Positions 6,108 to 13,095 of a stretch of 14,897 nt of DNA are shown in pieces. Origin of the DNA: CAZBUH01 sp964495095. GTDB taxonomy: Bacteria > Bacillota > Clostridia > Oscillospirales > Oscillospiraceae. The stretch's first letter is position 1. Each line of letters begins with the position of its first letter. Location of the stretch: contig CAZBUH010000045.1 of assembly GCA_964495095.1 (NCBI GenBank), positions 1 through 14,897 of the forward strand, given 5' to 3'. Both the position numbers and the translations under genes were made by a program. Below the pieces are notes generated by a model. It did not search any database. It was not told the origin of the DNA and saw only the letters and a program-made list of their open reading frames with translations.

Positions 6108-7298
6108 TCAATAAGCCTTTGTATAGTTCGTAAAATAATTCAGCGGGTTAACTCTCGAATTGTTTACAAATATCTCAAAATGCAGGTGCGCCGCCGTGGA
6201 ATTTCCGGTAGAGCCCACCGCGCCTATGGTGGAGCCCTGGCTCACATTATCCCCAACGCTCACATATTTTGCGCTCATGTGGGCATAGAGGGTCTTTGTG
6301 CCGTTATTGTGGCTTATGACCACGTAGTTTCCATATCCGTAGGTGTCATACGCCGAGACGATGACCGTGCCGCCGTCGGCGGCCATAACCGCCGTACCGT
6401 AGGCCGCGCCGATATCCACGCCGTTGTGCATCCTGTATATCACGCCTGAGACCGGGTCCGTCCGCATCCCAAAAGGCGACGTCACCGCCCGGCTGGAGCC
6501 GGAGGGCCAGATAAAAGAGCCTGTGCCGGTGACTTTTTTCTCCTGCTCCATACGTGCAAGCTCTTTTTCCATCTCGGCTATCTGCTTATCCACCGCGTCA
6601 GCAAATTTTTCGCTCTCCTCAAGGGCCTCCATATAGGCGTCGATGTCATCCTCCAGGGATTTTATAAAATCCTCCGCCTCGGCCACCTGCCGGTCGAGCA
6701 GGTTTTCATAATCCACAAGCTGGACTCTGGCCGCCTCCTGCTCGCTAACGGCGCTCTCAAGCTCCGTTTTGGCGTCCTCCACGGCCTGCTTTGCGTCCGC
6801 AAGCTCGCTGCAGAGCCGCCGGTCGGCCTCCATAATCTCGCTTATATAATCTATCCGCCCCAACAGGTCCGTAAAGCTGCTGGCGTTAAAGAGTATCTCA
6901 AAATAGCTTATCTTCCCGTTTTCCTCCATGGCGCGTATGCGCGTCCTGTAGGTATCCCACTGCTTATCGACCTCCTGCTGGGCCTCATTGATTTCAATTT
7001 CCTTCTCGTCGATAAGGTTGTTGTACTCGTCGATAAGGGCGTTTGTATTGTCAATTTCCTCCTGGGTTATGGAAGCCTGCTCGTCGAGCACGGCCTTTTT
7101 TGCAAGAGCCGTAAACTGCTCGTACTCAGTGGAGTCTATCTGGGCCTGTATCTCCTGCTTTTTCTTTGCAAGGGCCTCGGCCTGGTCCTTGAGGTTATTC
7201 AGCGCGCTCTGGGATGCCGTGACCGCACCGGCGGTGGCTGAAACCGCAGCGGCTACTATAAACGCCGCCGCCCTCACCGTAAAATTTTTAAGTCTCAT
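6108..7298 (-). CDS. Coiled-coil M23 peptidase, EnvC/PcsB-like, copy 1
   Basis: Probable secreted peptidoglycan endopeptidase or hydrolase activator controlled by FtsEX. It has a signal peptide (about residues 1-25), a long coiled-coil region (about 26-255) with an EnvC/CwlO-like helical segment near residue 130-150, and a C-terminal LytM/M23 domain (about 262-396). The zinc site looks intact: H291 and D295 in HNGVDIGA, H340 in YAHM, and H371/H373 in HLHFE. It may therefore cut cross-links itself, unlike E. coli EnvC, whose M23 domain is degenerate. Residues 22-194 are identical to the next gene upstream, but the ends differ. There is almost no linker between coil and peptidase domain. AGGAGT precedes the ATG, right at the edge of the fold-back element. 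The S41 gene follows after 4 bp. Confidence 0.93.
   Translation of the reverse strand: MRLKNFTVRAAAFIVAAAVSATAGAVTASQSALNNLKDQAEALAKKKQEIQAQIDSTEYEQFTALAKKAVLDEQASITQEEIDNTNALIDEYNNLIDEKEIEINEAQQEVDKQWDTYRTRIRAMEENGKISYFEILFNASSFTDLLGRIDYISEIMEADRRLCSELADAKQAVEDAKTELESAVSEQEAARVQLVDYENLLDRQVAEAEDFIKSLEDDIDAYMEALEESEKFADAVDKQIAEMEKELARMEQEKKVTGTGSFIWPSGSSRAVTSPFGMRTDPVSGVIYRMHNGVDIGAAYGTAVMAADGGTVIVSAYDTYGYGNYVVISHNNGTKTLYAHMSAKYVSVGDNVSQGSTIGAVGSTGNSTAAHLHFEIFVNNSRVNPLNYFTNYTKAY
6717..7235 (-). repeat. Direct repeat copy 1 within the M23 pair
   Basis: Line-by-line comparison shows 519 bp matching positions 8137-8655 at a constant offset of 1420. Positions 6717-7199 (483 bp) are identical, 7200 differs (C against A, synonymous Leu), and 7201-7235 are identical. 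Similarity falls off at once on both sides. It encodes the first coiled-coil part of the protein. Confidence 0.97.
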
Positions 7299-7309
7299 AA
7301 TTCACTCCT

Positions 7310-7472
7310 AGACCTTGTTTGTTAATTAGCGAAATGACTAATGGCGAGAGATTTTTTCGCCAGACGAAAACGATTTGACGCAGGCGTACTGGATGTACGT
7401 CAGGGAAAATTGGCAAAGTATGGCGGAAAAAGATCCTCCAGCGGGCGTTTTGGCAATTTTCAAATAAGGCCT
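7310..7472. repeat. Fold-back (imperfect palindromic) element between the M23 genes
   Basis: The ends are imperfect inverted repeats: AGACCTTGTTTG (7310-7321), and CAAATAAGGCCT (7461-7472), whose complement AGGCCTTATTTG matches at 10 of 12 positions. Further in, the two halves still resemble each other when one is reversed; for example TTTTTTCGCCAGAC on the left matches TTTTTCCGCCATAC on the right. The centre is CGTAC-TGGAT-GTACG, a perfect 5-bp stem. The element fills the whole gap from the stop codon of copy 2 to the ribosome-binding site of copy 1 and carries no gene. It may be a MITE-like insertion or a mobile intergenic repeat, and the transcript would fold strongly. Confidence 0.75.
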
Positions 7473-8748
7473 AATAGGAAGTGGTGTAATTTGTAAAGTA
7501 GTTCAGGGGATTTACCCGTGAGCCGTTTACAAAGACCTCAAAGTGCAGATGCGGCCCGGTGGAGTAGCCCGTGGAGCCGACAGCCCCTATGGTGGAGCCC
7601 TGGCTCACGCTGTCGCCGGCCTCCACATATCTGGAGCTCATATGGGCGTAAAGCGTCTTTGTGCCGTTATTATGATTTATCACTATGTAATTTCCGTAAG
7701 AGGAGCTGTAGGTCGATACCGTGACTGTGCCGCCGTCGGCGGCCAAAACCGCCGTGCCGTAGGCCGCGCCGATATCTATGCCGTTATGGGTCTTATACTG
7801 GTGGGAGATGGGATGAAAGCGCGTCCCGAAGGGTGAAGTCACTATGCGGCTTGCCGCGGAGGGCCATATAAAGGAGCCTGTCCCGGAGACCGAGCCGCCT
7901 GAGCTGCCGCCTGTGGAGCCGCCGTTGTTCGCCGCGGCCGCAGCGGCGGCTGCCGCTTTTTCACGCTCTATCCGCTCAAGCTCTTTTTCCATCTCGGCAA
8001 TCTGATCGTCTATCTGAGCCTCCGCTGCCTCGTTCTCCTCATAGGCCGCCATAAAGGCGTCAAGGTCATCCTCAAGGGAGTTTATAAACTCCTGGGCCTC
8101 TGCCACCTGCTGAGTCAGCAGATTTTCATAATCCATAAGCTGGACTCTGGCCGCCTCCTGCTCGCTAACGGCGCTCTCAAGCTCCGTTTTGGCGTCCTCC
8201 ACGGCCTGCTTTGCGTCCGCAAGCTCGCTGCAGAGCCGCCGGTCGGCCTCCATAATCTCGCTTATATAATCTATCCGCCCCAACAGGTCCGTAAAGCTGC
8301 TGGCGTTAAAGAGTATCTCAAAATAGCTTATCTTCCCGTTTTCCTCCATGGCGCGTATGCGCGTCCTGTAGGTATCCCACTGCTTATCGACCTCCTGCTG
8401 GGCCTCATTGATTTCAATTTCCTTCTCGTCGATAAGGTTGTTGTACTCGTCGATAAGGGCGTTTGTATTGTCAATTTCCTCCTGGGTTATGGAAGCCTGC
8501 TCGTCGAGCACGGCCTTTTTTGCAAGAGCCGTAAACTGCTCGTACTCAGTGGAGTCTATCTGGGCCTGTATCTCCTGCTTTTTCTTTGCAAGGGCCTCGG
8601 CCTGGTCCTTGAGGTTATTAAGCGCGCTCTGGGATGCCGTGACCGCACCGGCGGTCATGGAGCCGACTGCCGCCACAATTACCGAGCCTATGAAAATAAC
8701 GGCCAGGATAACGGCTACCACACGCATCATTATACTTCTACGCTTCAT
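7471..8748 (-). CDS. Coiled-coil M23 peptidase, EnvC/PcsB-like, copy 2
   Basis: Paralogue of the following gene with the same plan. A signal anchor (about residues 9-30) precedes a coiled coil (about 35-264), an Ala-then-Gly/Ser linker and a C-terminal M23 domain (about 292-425). The linker has nine alanines at 265-273 followed by a Gly/Ser/Asn-rich stretch to about 291, absent from copy 1. The zinc residues are intact: H321 and D325 in HNGIDIGA, H369 in YAHM, H400/H402 in HLHFE. Residues 32-204 are identical to copy 1 residues 22-194. The N-terminus, distal coil and peptidase domain have diverged. AGGAGA precedes the ATG, 18 bp after ftsX. This puts it first after FtsEX, so it is the likelier primary FtsX partner. 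Its last codon overlaps the end of the fold-back element. Confidence 0.93.
   Translation of the reverse strand: MKRRSIMMRVVAVILAVIFIGSVIVAAVGSMTAGAVTASQSALNNLKDQAEALAKKKQEIQAQIDSTEYEQFTALAKKAVLDEQASITQEEIDNTNALIDEYNNLIDEKEIEINEAQQEVDKQWDTYRTRIRAMEENGKISYFEILFNASSFTDLLGRIDYISEIMEADRRLCSELADAKQAVEDAKTELESAVSEQEAARVQLMDYENLLTQQVAEAQEFINSLEDDLDAFMAAYEENEAAEAQIDDQIAEMEKELERIEREKAAAAAAAAANNGGSTGGSSGGSVSGTGSFIWPSAASRIVTSPFGTRFHPISHQYKTHNGIDIGAAYGTAVLAADGGTVTVSTYSSSYGNYIVINHNNGTKTLYAHMSSRYVEAGDSVSQGSTIGAVGSTGYSTGPHLHFEVFVNGSRVNPLNYFTNYTTSY
8137..8655 (-). repeat. Direct repeat copy 2 within the M23 pair
   Basis: Second copy of the 519-bp block at 6717-7235, in the same orientation and differing only at 8620. 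Immediately outside, at 8136 and from 8656, the sequences diverge. Recombination between the copies would delete 1420 bp, including the fold-back element, and leave one in-frame chimeric M23 gene. Confidence 0.97.
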
Positions 8749-8766
8749 ATTACTCTCCTTGCAGCC

Positions 8767-9657
8767 TTACACCTTAAGATAATTCTTAAGGGCCATATTG
8801 CTTCCGAACATTCCAACCGCCAGACCGATTATCATGAAAATGAGGAGAAGCGGTATGGCGATAGTCCCGAAAGACAGCACAGTTATAAAACTCTGGGCGA
8901 AAATGCCTATAAGCTTTGTGGTGACCAGTGTGTAAATGCCCCACTGGAGCAGGAACGCCACCAGCGCGCCGATAAAGCCCAGTATCATGCCCTCGATAAT
9001 AAACGGCAGCCTTATAAATGAGTTGGTGGCACCCACCATCTTCATTATGGCTATCTCCTCGCGGCGCTCAAAGACGCCCAGCTTTATCGTATTGGACATA
9101 ATAAACAGCGACACCACCAACAGTATTGCCACCAGCGCCAGGGACACAACCGTAACAATATTCCGCACTGTCACAAAGCCCCGGGATATCTCCAGGTGGG
9201 CGTTCACACTCGCAATGCCGTTTATATCCCTGACACTGCTCTGGGTCTGGGCCATCAGGGCGATATCCTCCAGATATACCACATATCTGTCACGGAGCAC
9301 CGAGGACGAGTCCAGCCCCTCAAAAAGGCTCTTATCCTCATACTGCTCCACATAGCTGTTCCACGCCTGTTCCTTTGTTATAAACTCCACACGGCTCACA
9401 TTTGGGACGCTCTCAATCTGTGGCTGCAGCGCCCTGGCCTCATCCTCGCTGAGGCTTTCGTCCACAAAGGCCAGCATCTCATTCTGCTTTTCCAGATCGT
9501 CTATTATTTCGTCCACATTCAGAGCCAGGAGGCCGAAGCTGCCCATTATAATAAGGCAGGCAATTATTATACAGACAGAGGCGAAGGACATAAGCCCGTG
9601 GTTAAATATGCTTATGGCTCCCTCCCTCATGTAATATCCAATTCTGTTATGCTTCAT
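8767..9657 (-). CDS. ftsX: Cell division protein FtsX (ABC transporter-like permease)
   Basis: Membrane half of the FtsEX complex, which passes ATP-driven conformational change from FtsE to a peptidoglycan hydrolase outside the cell. Membrane spans are visible at about residues 22-46, 166-189, 220-245 and 261-285. A large external domain lies at about 47-165 between spans 1 and 2, the known docking site for EnvC, PcsB or CwlO-type partners. The conserved cytoplasmic segment FERREEIAIMKMVGAT follows span 2. Length (296 aa) is normal. The ATG overlaps the end of ftsE by 11 bp, so the two are translationally coupled. The M23 gene follows after 18 bp. Confidence 0.96.
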   Translation of the reverse strand: MKHNRIGYYMREGAISIFNHGLMSFASVCIIIACLIIMGSFGLLALNVDEIIDDLEKQNEMLAFVDESLSEDEARALQPQIESVPNVSRVEFITKEQAWNSYVEQYEDKSLFEGLDSSSVLRDRYVVYLEDIALMAQTQSSVRDINGIASVNAHLEISRGFVTVRNIVTVVSLALVAILLVVSLFIMSNTIKLGVFERREEIAIMKMVGATNSFIRLPFIIEGMILGFIGALVAFLLQWGIYTLVTTKLIGIFAQSFITVLSFGTIAIPLLLIFMIIGLAVGMFGSNMALKNYLKV

Positions 9658-10333
9658 AATTGTAGTACCCGTCCATTCCGTCGCTTATTATCCTGCCGCC
9701 GTCTATCGCGATAACGCGCTTTGAAAAACGATCGACAAGCTCCTTCTCATGGGTCACCACAAGTATGGTAGTGCCAAGCTCGTTGAGCTTTTCCAGGAGC
9801 ATCATTATCTCCAGGCTTCTGGCCGGATCCAGGTTGCCGGTGGGCTCGTCCGCCACAATAAGGCGCGGATTGTTCACAAGGGCCCTTGCGATGGCGACAC
9901 GCTGCTGCTCGCCGCCGGACAGCTCCTCGGGCTTTCTCTTGGTGCGCCCGTCAAGGCCCACCAGATCCAGCACATAGGGCACCCGTTTTTTTATTTCCTT
10001 GCTCGACGCCCCTACGACACGCATGGCGAAAGCAACATTCTCATACACGTTTTTATCGGGTATAAGGCGGTAATCCTGGAATATGACCCCCAGAGTCCTG
10101 CGCATATAGGGCATTTTGGAGGGCTTTATCTTATTCATATCATAGCCGTTTACAATCAAGGTGCCGTCGGTAGGCGCTATCTCGCCGGTTATGAGCTTTA
10201 TTATTGTTGATTTTCCGGAGCCGGAAGGCCCAACCAGAAACGCAAAGTCCCCCTGCTCCAGCTTAAAGCTGATGCCCTTCAGGGCCTTTGTTCCATTTTC
10301 ATAGGCCTTAAAGACATCCATCATTTCTATCAT
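9647..10333 (-). CDS. ftsE: Cell division ATP-binding protein FtsE
   Basis: Cytoplasmic ATPase that powers FtsX at the division site. All ABC motifs are present: Walker A GPSGSGKST at residues 35-43, Q-loop near FQDYRL at 85-90, signature LSGGEQQR at 138-145, Walker B and catalytic Glu in LIVADEP at 158-164, and the switch His in VVTHE. Length (228 aa) and sequences such as VADEPTGNLDP are typical of FtsE. The start has AAAGGAAA upstream. The gene begins 32 bp after the CdaR-like regulator stop with no visible terminator, so the two are probably co-transcribed. Confidence 0.96.
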   Translation of the reverse strand: MIEMMDVFKAYENGTKALKGISFKLEQGDFAFLVGPSGSGKSTIIKLITGEIAPTDGTLIVNGYDMNKIKPSKMPYMRRTLGVIFQDYRLIPDKNVYENVAFAMRVVGASSKEIKKRVPYVLDLVGLDGRTKRKPEELSGGEQQRVAIARALVNNPRLIVADEPTGNLDPARSLEIMMLLEKLNELGTTILVVTHEKELVDRFSKRVIAIDGGRIISDGMDGYYNYEA

Positions 10334-10365
10334 AACGGTATTTCCTTTCGGGTCCAGCGCCTGGC

Positions 10366-11457
10366 TTAATAGAGCTTTTCCTGAGACGCAAGATATTTCT
10401 TTACCATCAGCGCCACCTTAAAGACTATGGCGTGGTCAAATTCACGCAGGTCGAGACCTGTTAGCTTCTTTATCTTTTCCAGCCTGTATACCAGCGTATT
10501 TCTGTGCACAAAGAGCTTCCTGGAGGTCTCAGACACATTCAGGTTGTTTTCAAAGAATTTATTAATGGTATACAGCGTCTCCTGGTCAAGAGAATCGATT
10601 GGGTTTTTCTTAAAGACCTCCTGAAGGAACATCTCGCACAGGGTGGTGGGAAGCTGATAGATAAGGCGGCCTATGCCGAGATTTTCGTAGGTGATGATGA
10701 CTTTCTCCGTGTCAAAGACCTTTCCCACCTCGATGGCCACCTGGGCCTCCTTGTATCTGTCGGCAAGCTCCCTCAGATGCTTTGCCACGGTGCCGATACC
10801 GATAACGGTCTTTATCATAAGCTCGGAGCTTATTGTCTCCTCTATCTCAGAGGCGATTTTCACCAGCTCCTCTGTCTCCACGTCCTCTTTTACCTCTTTT
10901 ATGAGGACGATATCCGTCTCGTTCATGGAGAGGACAAAATCCTTCTGCCTGTCGGGATGGAGGTTCTGGATGACCTCGATAGCCGCCACATCCGCCTTAT
11001 CCACCTGGCGTATAAGGAAAACCGCCCTGGGGATATCGGTGGAAAACCGCAACTCCTTTGCGCGGACATACAGTTCGCCCGGAAGTATGTTATCTGAAAT
11101 TATAGTCTTGACGAAAGCAGACTTGTCGTGCTTTTCCTCGTAGTTGGTCTTTGCCTCCATAAACGCGATAGACGCAATAATACACAGGCTCCTGGCCACG
11201 TCGTCCTCGCCCTCTACAAAAACAGCGTACTCGAACTGGGCATTGAGGCTGTGAAGCACCTTAAATGTCCTGCCGTCTATAACTACCGGCTGGTCACTGG
11301 CATCGGAAAGCTCCGCCATGATCTCCGGGAACTGCGAACCCACAAGGGTCAGCTCACTGCTTGCTACTAGAGTGCCGTTGGCGTCGAGAACGCCAATCGT
11401 CCTGGGGGTGGCCTCTTTCATCTGGACTATAATACCCTGAAAAATTCTGCTTGACAT
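10366..11457 (-). CDS. CdaR/PucR-type transcriptional regulator
   Basis: Probable DNA-binding regulator. The C-terminal about 70 residues (293-363) form the PucR-type helix-turn-helix, with NVSETSRKLFVHRNTLVYRLEKI cut by the HTH turn and the characteristic HRNTL. The N-terminal part looks like the CdaR sensory region (ATPRTIGVLDANGTLVASSE), and a GGDEF-like middle domain is likely. I place the start at 11457 because GGGAGG lies 7 bases before it. The ATG 60 bases further upstream overlaps a -10 promoter box and has no ribosome-binding site. The product is then 363 aa. It leads the ftsEX-M23-S41 operon. CdaR itself senses sugar diacids in E. coli; the ligand and targets here are unknown. Control of its own cell-wall operon is a reasonable inference from position. 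Confidence 0.88.
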   Translation of the reverse strand: MSSRIFQGIIVQMKEATPRTIGVLDANGTLVASSELTLVGSQFPEIMAELSDASDQPVVIDGRTFKVLHSLNAQFEYAVFVEGEDDVARSLCIIASIAFMEAKTNYEEKHDKSAFVKTIISDNILPGELYVRAKELRFSTDIPRAVFLIRQVDKADVAAIEVIQNLHPDRQKDFVLSMNETDIVLIKEVKEDVETEELVKIASEIEETISSELMIKTVIGIGTVAKHLRELADRYKEAQVAIEVGKVFDTEKVIITYENLGIGRLIYQLPTTLCEMFLQEVFKKNPIDSLDQETLYTINKFFENNLNVSETSRKLFVHRNTLVYRLEKIKKLTGLDLREFDHAIVFKVALMVKKYLASQEKLY

Positions 11458-11515
11458 ATGTGTCCCTCCCAATCTTATTTCGCGGGAAAAGATATTCGGC
11501 ATTTTGAACATTAAC

Positions 11516-11544
11516 ATAATATACTATCAAGCGCCATTTTTCAA
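11516..11544 (-). promoter_or_regulatory. Promoter for the CdaR-like regulator and ftsEX operon
   Basis: On the minus strand TTGAAA (plus 11539-11544) and TATTAT (plus 11516-11521) are separated by 17 bases. The expected start is near 11509, giving a leader of about 50 bases to the ATG at 11457. No better promoter is visible in the 32-bp gap before ftsE, so this may serve all six genes down to the S41 protease. Confidence 0.65.
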
Positions 11545-11670
11545 TAGAAAACTCTCGTTATCCTGTCACTTTTTTGCAACTTATTGTTTTTTTTGATGAA
11601 TAATCGGCTTATTTTTCCAAAAATGAGCAAAATTCAAGCCGCTGCCCTTTCGTTTCTGCTTTTCGGCAAA

Positions 11671-11705
11671 ACAAAAAACGCCGCCCCGAAATTTTCCGGG
11701 GCGGC
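11671..11705 (-). terminator. Terminator of the sugar ABC ATPase gene
   Basis: GCCGCCCCG (11680-11688) and CGGGGCGGC (11697-11705) make a perfect 9-bp GC stem with an 8-base loop. On the minus strand GTTTTTTGTTTT follows. It is placed 19 bp after the ABC ATPase stop codon, a textbook Rho-independent terminator. The AT-rich remainder to 11545 shows nothing else I can name. Confidence 0.93.
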
Positions 11706-11723
11706 ATCTTAATTATCTTATCC

Positions 11724-12836
11724 TCAGTTTGTAATGGTTATCTCAGTATCATAGTCAAAGAGATGCACCCTTTCAGGATTGAGGCAGACCCTTATGCGGT
11801 CATCCATCTTCGCCGTGGTTTTGGACACAACAGCAGTCATCTGGATGTCGCCGTCAATGAGATAAATGTTGGTCTCGGCGCCGAGAAGCTCGGTCATCTC
11901 AACATTCATATCAAAGGAGGCGTCAGCATACTTCGCAAGGCTATCAGCATCGTCGTACATGTCGGTAGGACGGATGCCCATAATTACCTTCTTTCCGGCA
12001 TAGGCCAGAACCTCAGGCTTTCTGCCCTTGGAAGCGGGCAGAGCTATCTTCTTGTTCTCGCCGAAGCTCAGATAGGTAACGCCGTTCTCATCTGTGAGGG
12101 TGGCCTCGCAGGTGTTCATCTGGGGAGTTCCTATAAAGCCGGCAACAAAGAGGTTTGCAGGCTCCTCATACAGCGTCTGGGGAGCAGCGACCTGCTGGAT
12201 AAAACCGTCCTTCAGGACGACAATGCGGGTGCCCATCGTCATAGCCTCAGTCTGGTCATGGGTAACATAGATAAATGTAGTGGCCAGCTTCTGATGGAGC
12301 TTGGAAAGTTCGGCGCGCATGGCGGTACGGAGCTTTGCGTCCAAGTTGGAGAGAGGCTCGTCAAGGAGGAATACCTTAGGATTACGGACTATGGCACGGC
12401 CCAGGGCGACACGCTGTCTCTGGCCGCCGGAAAGAGCCGCAGGCTTACGGTCGAGCAGGTGCTCGATTTCAAGGATTTTGGCAGCCTCGTCAACGCGGCG
12501 CCTTATCTCATCCTTGGGCATCTTGCGGATCTTCAGGCCGAAAGACATGTTCTCAAAAACAGTCATATGAGGATAGAGGGCATAGTTCTGGAAAACCATT
12601 GCTATATCTCTGTCTTTCGGGGGAATATCGTTAACGAGCTTGTTATCTATGTACAGCTCGCCCTCGGAAATTTCCTCAAGGCCTGCGATCATTCTCAGAG
12701 TAGTGGATTTACCGCAGCCGGAAGGACCGACAAGGATTATGAACTCCTTATCCTCCACCTCGAGATTAAAGTCAGAGACAGCGGTAACGCCACCGGCGTA
12801 CTTTTTATATACGCCCTTTAATGTAACACTGGACAT
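11724..12836 (-). CDS. ugpC: Sugar ABC transporter ATP-binding protein, UgpC/MsmK/MalK family
   Basis: ATPase subunit energising carbohydrate or glycerol-phosphate import. Motifs are complete: Walker A GPSGCGKST (37-45), Q-loop VFQNYALYPHMTV (81-93), signature LSGGQRQR (135-142), Walker B VFLLDEP (155-161), and switch His in YVTHDQTEAM. The C-terminal about 130 residues form the OB-like TOBE regulatory domain of the MalK type. Length (370 aa) is typical. No permease or binding-protein genes are adjacent, and the gene has its own promoter and terminator. It is thus an orphan ATPase. MsmK-type orphans in Gram-positive bacteria are known to serve several sugar transporters, and I infer the same here. 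GGGAGG stands 7 bases before the ATG. The exact substrate cannot be told from the sequence, so the symbol denotes the family. Confidence 0.93.
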   Translation of the reverse strand: MSSVTLKGVYKKYAGGVTAVSDFNLEVEDKEFIILVGPSGCGKSTTLRMIAGLEEISEGELYIDNKLVNDIPPKDRDIAMVFQNYALYPHMTVFENMSFGLKIRKMPKDEIRRRVDEAAKILEIEHLLDRKPAALSGGQRQRVALGRAIVRNPKVFLLDEPLSNLDAKLRTAMRAELSKLHQKLATTFIYVTHDQTEAMTMGTRIVVLKDGFIQQVAAPQTLYEEPANLFVAGFIGTPQMNTCEATLTDENGVTYLSFGENKKIALPASKGRKPEVLAYAGKKVIMGIRPTDMYDDADSLAKYADASFDMNVEMTELLGAETNIYLIDGDIQMTAVVSKTTAKMDDRIRVCLNPERVHLFDYDTEITITN

Positions 12837-12900
12837 GGTATACCTCCCAAAATTATCTTACAGGATTCATATTTTTTATTTCATCCGCAATTCATTCGAC

Positions 12901-12943
12901 ACGAGATATAATATCACATGCAGTCCGGCATGTATATTCTCGT
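12901..12943 (-). promoter_or_regulatory. Promoter with overlapping dyad operator for the ABC ATPase
   Basis: The inner arms ACATGC (12916-12921) and GCATGT (12928-12933) are perfect and surround AGTCCG. The outer arms ACGAGA (12901-12906) and TCTCGT (12938-12943) are also perfect, joined by ATAT-containing segments of unequal length. On the minus strand TGATATTAT (plus 12908-12916) reads as an extended -10 box inside the dyad. A repressor bound here would cover the promoter. The binding protein is unknown. If transcription starts further upstream, the same dyad would instead form an RNA hairpin in the leader. Confidence 0.5.
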
Positions 12944-13057
12944 AATAAACAAAGGTTTTTTCCGAGGTTTGTTAATTATGACAATACCAAAAAACAACTT
13001 TCACAATTTTTCATGCTGCGGTTTTTAATTGGGGATTATTTTTTATATAAAAAGTCA

Positions 13058-13077
13058 AAAAATGATTTGTCATTTTT
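13058..13077 (-). terminator. Weak terminator after the pseudouridine synthase gene
   Basis: AAAAATGA (13058-13065) and TCATTTTT (13070-13077) form an 8-bp A/T-rich stem around a 4-base loop. On the minus strand TGACTTTTTATAT follows. The stem is weak, so read-through into the ABC ATPase gene is possible. The rest of 12944-13095 is AT-rich and shows no gene. Confidence 0.4.
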
Positions 13078-13095
13078 GGCTCCGCCGTTTGCCGG

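Noticed and set aside
6988..8782. Two similar plus-strand frames (6988-7311 and 8408-8782) that look like a conserved repeated protein
   Set aside because: Their similarity is only the antisense reflection of the duplicated M23 coiled-coil block.
11763..12821. 352-aa plus-strand open frame
   Set aside because: It is the antisense shadow of the complete ABC ATPase gene and has no family features of its own.
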